Positions 59,232 through 64,000 of a stretch of 64,000 nt of DNA are shown here, piece after piece. The DNA is taken from positions 38,714,526-38,778,525 of the forward strand of contig NC_092637.1 in NCBI RefSeq assembly GCF_039555335.1. Reading direction: 5' to 3'. The stretch is from Amphiura filiformis (taxonomy: Eukaryota; Echinodermata; Ophiuroidea; Amphilepidida; Amphiuridae). Below the pieces are notes generated by a model that worked only from the letters and a program-made list of their open reading frames with translations, searched no databases and had not been told where the DNA came from. The translations under genes were made by a program, and so were the position numbers. Within the stretch, counting starts at the first letter, position 1, and every line of letters starts with the position of its first letter.

Positions 59232-59548
59232 TGAGCAGACGTGTCATCTAGTTGCTGCTCAAAATTGGCTTGAATCCACCATCTTATTCAGCCATCCGCT
59301 TTCCATTTGTCATCCATGTGGTAAAATAACATCCTTACCACACAGTAGTGTGCTTTTGTGATATATAATTTCATCTGGGTCAGGTATTTTCCATCATTTT
59401 GTAACTTGTTATTGTTTTGATACCAATCCAAGATGGCGTCTCCATTTATCATCATGCAGTGCTAACGCAATAGCGTAACGCCGGGTGTGGTGGCAAGTAG
59501 GGCTGGGATGTGTGATGGTGACCTTATTTTTATCATCCATGATGCATC

Positions 59549-60100
59549 ATGAAGGTCTTCATTTTTCATATATCTCTGTTGGTGATTTTTATATTCATGT
59601 GTAAAAGAGAATCGAGCTACATAAGCTTAAAACCCAGTATAAATTCTGTAAACATACATGTTGATGTTGTGTCAAATACTCATCATACTAGTACAGTGCA
59701 TTATGTTTCTGATGAGTATTCACTGAGTCATAGTAATATATCAATATGCTCTTACATGTATTACTGTTGTTATGATTGTTATAGATGTCTTTCACCATTC
59801 AATATGCATGAACATGTCAATATTTCTGATACAATTGCAAACATGACATTTGTTTTCAAGTTCTACTTATATCCTGCTGACATCAAATTGTTACTTGGTA
59901 AGATAAGGTCGAAGTCAGACCATATTAGTCTCCATAAGTTGGTTCTCACCTATTGCATGATCCTTGTCATGCAAGCTGGCGATATAGAGACTAATCCGGT
60001 CCCGATTTCCCCTGCCAAATTTGCAATGAAGAATGTGACTGGTCATGCTATGCTGTTGGATGTGACATGTGGGACGCATGGTTTCACGCCAAGTGCCTAA
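59549..60100 (+). pseudogene. Retrotransposon leader ORF with signal-like N-terminus and 2A-like motif
   Basis: 183 codons. Residues 1-18 are a strongly hydrophobic, Lys-led segment (MKVFIFHISLLVIFIFMC) resembling a signal peptide. Residues 20-135 are Ser/His/Tyr-rich with no domain recognised. Residues 141-152 read MQAGDIETNPVP, a 2A-like ribosome-skipping motif in which the usual glycine between the last two prolines is Val. Such motifs are known near the N-terminus of APE-type non-LTR retrotransposons of sea urchins and other invertebrates. Just after the motif the frame is shifted relative to the PHD finger that should follow, so this copy is broken here. Confidence 0.8.
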
Positions 60101-60165
60101 ATATGAGTACTCGGACATATGCAGCTCTGGAGGACAGTGATGTCTCCTGGATATGTATGCGGCTT
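60006..60165 (+). pseudogene. Degenerate PHD finger of the L2/CR1-like element
   Basis: In a frame shifted from the leader ORF, the sequence reads CQICNEECDW, then VGCDMWDAWFHAKCLNM and DSDVSWICM: the Cys-x2-Cys ... Cys ... Trp-Phe-His-x2-Cys pattern of a PHD zinc finger. One expected Cys of the Cys-Asp-x-Cys pair is Trp, and the final Cys-x2-Cys is incomplete. The intact-looking equivalent is in the second element at 63,428. Confidence 0.75.
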
Positions 60166-60403
60166 CTCCGAACTTTGCAAGTTCATTGTTTACCTCTTGG
60201 TCGACTGTAACAGAAAATAGTTACAGAGTGCTATCTTCGCTAAGTAGTGAGGATGACATTAAATCCCCTTAGCTGCATCATCACCTATTCATATTCCAAC
60301 TAGGCATACGCAAGACACAGGTTTTTATAAACGTACAAGATGGTCTGACAAGCCTACTACCACTGGTAGTGGCCATCCCTCCCCTAAGAACAAACCAGTC
60401 AAA

Positions 60404-61453
60404 GTCATGGTCATAAACTTCCAGAGCGTCTGTAACAAAGTTGCCGAGCTGGCATTCTGTCTGGACGTAAATAGCCCTGATATTTTGATCGGAACAGAGT
60501 CTTGGCTGTCGGATGACATAAGTAGTAGTGAAATTTTTCCATCAAATTATTCCGTCATCCGAAAAGATAGGCCCCTTGATGACCATGGTAAGCGTTACGG
60601 TGGAGTCTTTATCTGCATGAAAAACGACATCATCATGTCACATCGTGCAGACTTGGACAGTGAGTGCGAAATATTATGGGCACAATTAGAGCTTGTCGGC
60701 TCCAAAAAATCCTTTTAGGTGCCTTTTATAGACCCCCGAATCGGGAAGTGATATACTAGAACAGCTACAGGTGTCACTTTCCAAATTAGAGAATAACAAA
60801 GACCACAATATATGGTTGGCTGGTGATTTCAACCTCTCTCACATTGATTGGGAGGAACAGTCAACCACCCAGGGTTGTCCAAAACCTGGGTTATGTAGGC
60901 AATTATTGGAATTAACCAATGATTTTGGCCTAGACCAGGTAGTCCGTGAACCAACTCGTGGTCAAAATATTTTGGATTTGTTTTTGTGTCAAATACTAGC
61001 CTGGTCGAAAATGTGAGGGTTATTCCTGGGATGAGTGACCACAATGGAATTCCAGTGGTTACAATAAATACCCTCCCCAAAGTTAATAAATCTAAACCCA
61101 GGAAGGTATTTTCATACCACAAAGCAGATTGGTCAGCCGTAAGGTCAGATCTAGCTGAGATTAGTAGTGATTTTCTAGATCTCTGTTCAGAGATGGTCAC
61201 AGTAGATGAGATGTGGGATGATTTCTGTACCAGGGTCAAGGGTACTATGGAACGGAACATCCCTTCAAAGATCGTAAGCCCTCACAAGAAACCTCCGTGG
61301 TTCAGTCGAAATGTCACACGGTTGTATAGGAAAAAAAAGAAAGCCTTTAGCAAGGCAAAGCACTCAAACAGTACAGATGACTGGGAGATCTTTCGATCAC
61401 TTAGTAAACAGCTTAATAGAGAGTCTCACTTGAAATTACCGTCAATATGTTAG
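60404..61453 (+). pseudogene. APE-type endonuclease domain of the L2/CR1-like element, frameshifted
   Basis: Three overlapping frames carry one apurinic-endonuclease-like domain. 60,407-60,718 has VINFQSVCNK, ILIGTESWLS and GGVFICMKND. After a stop and shift, 60,771-61,016 has IWLAGDFNLSHIDWEE, whose GDFN is the catalytic signature. After another shift, 60,986-61,453 has PGMSDHNGIPVVT, the SDH catalytic triad motif, then the linker KPPWFSRNVTRLYRKKKKAF preceding the RT. The EN signature residues are all present, but the reading frame is lost at least twice, so no functional protein is made from this copy. Confidence 0.9.
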
Positions 61454-61463
61454 AGACACATGT

Positions 61464-63183
61464 ATGGTATCAATGAAGAAGTTTTACTCCTTCATTAAGA
61501 GTCTTAAGCGTGACTCTTTCGGTATTCCATCACTTAAAATCGATGGGAGACTAGTTTCTGAAAATATTAAGAAGGCTGACATCCTGAACCATCAATTTGA
61601 GTCGGTGTTCTGTAAGGAGAGACTTGATAATCTTCCACGCATACCAGGTTCAAAATTTCCATGCATGCCAAACATACATATATCCATCATTGGTATTGAA
61701 GAGCTACTGACTGACCTTGACCCGAACAAAGCAACTGGACCTGACGGCGTGCCGCACGCATCCTAAAGATGGGGGGCAAAGGAGATTAAGCCAGCCCTGG
61801 CGACCATCTTTAGGAAATCACTTGAGACTGGCAAATTGCCTGAAGATTGGAAGAATGCGAATGTAACTCCAATCTTCAAAAAGGAGATCGCTTACACAGC
61901 CTTGCAACTATAGACCGGTTTCCCTTACTTCTATATGTTGCAGGTGATGGAACTATGTCATTCATTCAATGTCATGAAACATCTTGACAAGTATGGCATA
62001 TTGACCGACCATCAACATGGCTTTCGCGAAATCGATCGTGTGAATCTCAATTAATACTGACAACAAACGACTTCGCCAAATCCCTCGACAAGGGGCGACA
62101 GACAGAGCGTCATCATAATGGACTTCAGCAAGGCCTTTGATGTAGTTCCACATCAGAGGCTCTTGCTGAAACTTGCCCATTATGGTGTGGATGGACCGGC
62201 GCTAACATGGATTTCTAACTTCCTAATGCAAAGAAAGCAAAAGGTTGTTATAGGAGGTGATGCATCGGACTGGGTACATGTCAAATCAGGCGTTCCGCAG
62301 GGCACTGTACTCGGTCCTTTGCTTTTCTTATTATATATTAATGACCTCCCGACCAAATCACCTCCACTGTCCGACTTTTTGCTGATGATTGTGTTCTTTA
62401 CAGAACAATCAGCAATGACGCCTTGACGCCGACAAACTCCAAAAGGACCTTGACAGACTCTGTAGCTGGGAACATACATGGTGCATGAATTTCAACATAG
62501 CCAAATGTTTTGTCTTAAAGGTTACAAATGCCAAAGAACCAAAACAACATACATATTCACTAAATGGTTCCGTTCTTAGTCAAACAAATTCACACACATA
62601 TCTTGGTGTAGACATCTCAAACAACATGAAATGGAAAAATCACATTAGTCAAGTAGCTGCAAAAGCTAACAGATCACTGGGTTTTATAAAAAGAAATCTA
62701 CGGGGATGCACTGAAGATATCAAGAACATGGCTTACAAATCATTGGTGCGACCTTCCATGGAGTACTGCGCTGCAGTCTGGGACCCTTACACATGGACCA
62801 AATATACCAACTTGAAGCTGTTCAGCGCGGGCTGCCCGCTTTGTTAAAAACATCTATGACAGGCGGAGCAGTGTCACCCGGCACACGCCGGACTCTGGAG
62901 TGGCCACTTCTATCTACAACACGGAAAGATCGCGACGCAGCCAGTCGCCGAACTCCTAAGAAGATCACCTAGCCATCCCGGTCCAAACCCTACTGCACCC
63001 GGTAACACGCTCCACCAGGAATAATCACAGCAAAGCCTTCATACCACCACAACCATCAAAGGACACCTACAAATTCTCATTTCTACCAAGGGCTGTCACC
63101 GAATGGAACTCACTGCCAGAATCATCAATAGCAATAACTGACCCCATAGCTTTCAAAGCACATCTACAAGAAATTTACAAATA
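61464..63183 (+). pseudogene. Reverse transcriptase domain of the L2/CR1-like element, frameshifted
   Basis: Recognisable RT blocks in order: LDPNKATGPDGVP (61,725-61,755), KLPEDWKNANVTPIFKK (about 61,830-61,880), [15 protein letters not shown] (62,121), [20 protein letters not shown] (62,286), FADDCVLY (62,378, in a shifted frame; FADD is the catalytic box), HTYLGVDISNNMKWKNHI (about 62,590) and a C-terminal TEWNSLPESS ... FKAHLQEIYK (63,109-63,180) typical of L2/CR1-group elements. At least five frameshifts or stops interrupt it. There is no RNase H or LTR. Confidence 0.92.
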
Positions 63184-63269
63184 GTGAAAGAAAAAAAGCA
63201 CACACACCGAAATCCGGTTTATTTTCCCCACCTGGGGTGTTTAACCGTACTGAACTTGAACTTGAACTT

Positions 63270-64000
63270 AACCTACTTAATACTTACAAGTACAAAGCTC
63301 AGTCAATTGGGCTGCACAAGAGTAACCAACCAGTTAAACTTGTCATGTCAATAATTTCTTTGTTGATCATTATGCAAGCCGGTGATTTACACCCAAATCC
63401 GGTCCTAAAATGTATAAACCCAAGTTCCCATGTCTTCTGTGTGGTGAAGCAGCCAAATGGGGCCAGCGTGCAGTGTCTTGCGATCAGTGCCAAGGCTGGT
63501 ACCATGCAGATTGCATGAACATGAACTCAGTAGTCTATCAAAATTTAGCTGACAGTAGTAACGTATCTTGGATTTGCTGCCAATGCGGCTTGCCCAACTT
63601 TTCCAGTTCGCTATTTTCTAGATCTGATATTGAGCTGTCAAACAGCTTTTCGTGTTTGTCACCTGATTGCGACAGCATCACCAGTGAGTTTCCTAGCTCG
63701 CCATTGGCGTCCTCTTCTCCAACCTCCAAAAACAAGGGTTACCAGAACCCTAGACCCAGACCAACTTCCAAACCAAAAAGAACCAGTCTAAAAATCCTGG
63801 TTGTGAACTTCCAGGGTATCCGCAACAAAACTGCGGATCTGAGTGTTTGTATTGATGAAAAGACCGGACATCATCATAGGATCTGAGACACATTTGAATG
63901 ATTCGATAAACAGCAGCGAACTGTTCCCACCCAATTTCACGGTTTTTAGAAAAGACCGTGATTTTGGGCCTGCTAAAGGAGGAGTCCTCATAGCAACCAA
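63270..64000 (+). mobile_element. Second L2/CR1-like retrotransposon, 5' part, cut by window end
   Basis: It starts right after the 3' tail of copy 1. A leader frame (through 63,237-63,518) ends in LLIIMQAGDLHPNPVLK, a 2A-like motif with Val in place of the last Gly. In a shifted frame (63,410-63,886) follows a PHD finger (CLLCGEAAKWGQRAVSCDQC, GWYHADCMNM, VSWICCQC), a Ser/Pro-rich linker, and the endonuclease start ILVVNFQGIRNKTADL. After one more shift, DIIIGSETHLND and the GGVLIATK block run off the edge. It differs enough from copy 1 to be another subfamily. Confidence 0.88.

Larger units (their letters stand above)
59549..63269 (+). mobile_element. L2/CR1-like non-LTR retrotransposon, copy 1 (decayed)
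   Basis: The order is leader with 2A-like motif, PHD finger, APE endonuclease, reverse transcriptase, then a short 3' UTR with CCACCTGGGGTG and a 3' tail of tandem TGAACT(T) hexamers (63,251-63,269). Short tandem 3' tails rather than poly(A) are normal for this group. The 5' limit is uncertain; the 5' UTR may extend upstream to about 58.6 kb. The element is multiply frameshifted, hence old or silenced. Confidence 0.88.

Noticed and set aside
59549..63269. Intact retrotransposon capable of making its proteins
   Set aside because: Several frameshifts and stops separate PHD, endonuclease and RT blocks.

Overview
The window is metazoan nuclear DNA: AT-rich, intron-containing, gene-poor and crowded with short transposon relatives. 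The one protein gene I can identify with certainty is a 14-3-3 gene of the zeta/beta/eta type on the + strand. The repeat content (2A-bearing L2/CR1-like retrotransposons, many non-autonomous inverted-repeat elements) fits a marine deuterostome such as an echinoderm, hemichordate or amphioxus. That placement is inference, because no species-specific marker is visible.

Layout. 1-19,282 has no recognisable coding exon. It holds nested inverted-repeat elements (241-3,078), arrays built on a ~100-bp monomer full of AGGTCA-type hexamers (3.3-4.6 kb, 6.4-7.3 kb, 11.9-14.6 kb, the last including a 1.1-kb tandem duplication), and several MITE-like elements. 19,283-46,385 holds 14-3-3 exons. One upstream exon (A, 19,283-19,424) is followed by two complete 3' exon sets: B1-C1-D1 (25,534 / 28,090 / 31,449) and B2-C2-D2 (42,905 / 44,814 / 46,329). 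Each set has its own stop codon and a 3' region that stays alignable in blocks as far as 37.5 kb and 53.6 kb. The first ~100 codons of the gene would lie 5' of the window. No second copy of exon A was seen between the two sets, so the simplest reading is one gene with two alternative 3' cassettes. Exons C1/C2 and the coding parts of D1/D2 are identical base for base, while the surrounding introns share almost nothing.

The introns and 3' regions are riddled with hairpin-forming elements: a foldback element at 24.3-25.2 kb, a 1.7-kb inverted-repeat element with an internal ~177-bp periodicity at 21.1-22.8 kb, and an ~89-bp satellite with a four-unit higher-order repeat filling most of the C2-D2 intron. 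54-59 kb is repeat-derived with no assured gene. 59.5-63.27 kb is a broken L2/CR1-like non-LTR retrotransposon (leader ORF with a 2A-like motif, degenerate PHD finger, APE endonuclease, reverse transcriptase, short 3' tandem tail). It is followed directly by the 5' part of a second, different element of the same class that runs off the end. Both copies carry valine where the 2A motif normally has its last glycine.

No tRNA, rRNA, CRISPR array or bacterial-type operon was found. All coordinates come from reading the sequence by eye; element ends are good to a few bases where terminal repeats or target-site duplications are stated, and looser elsewhere.
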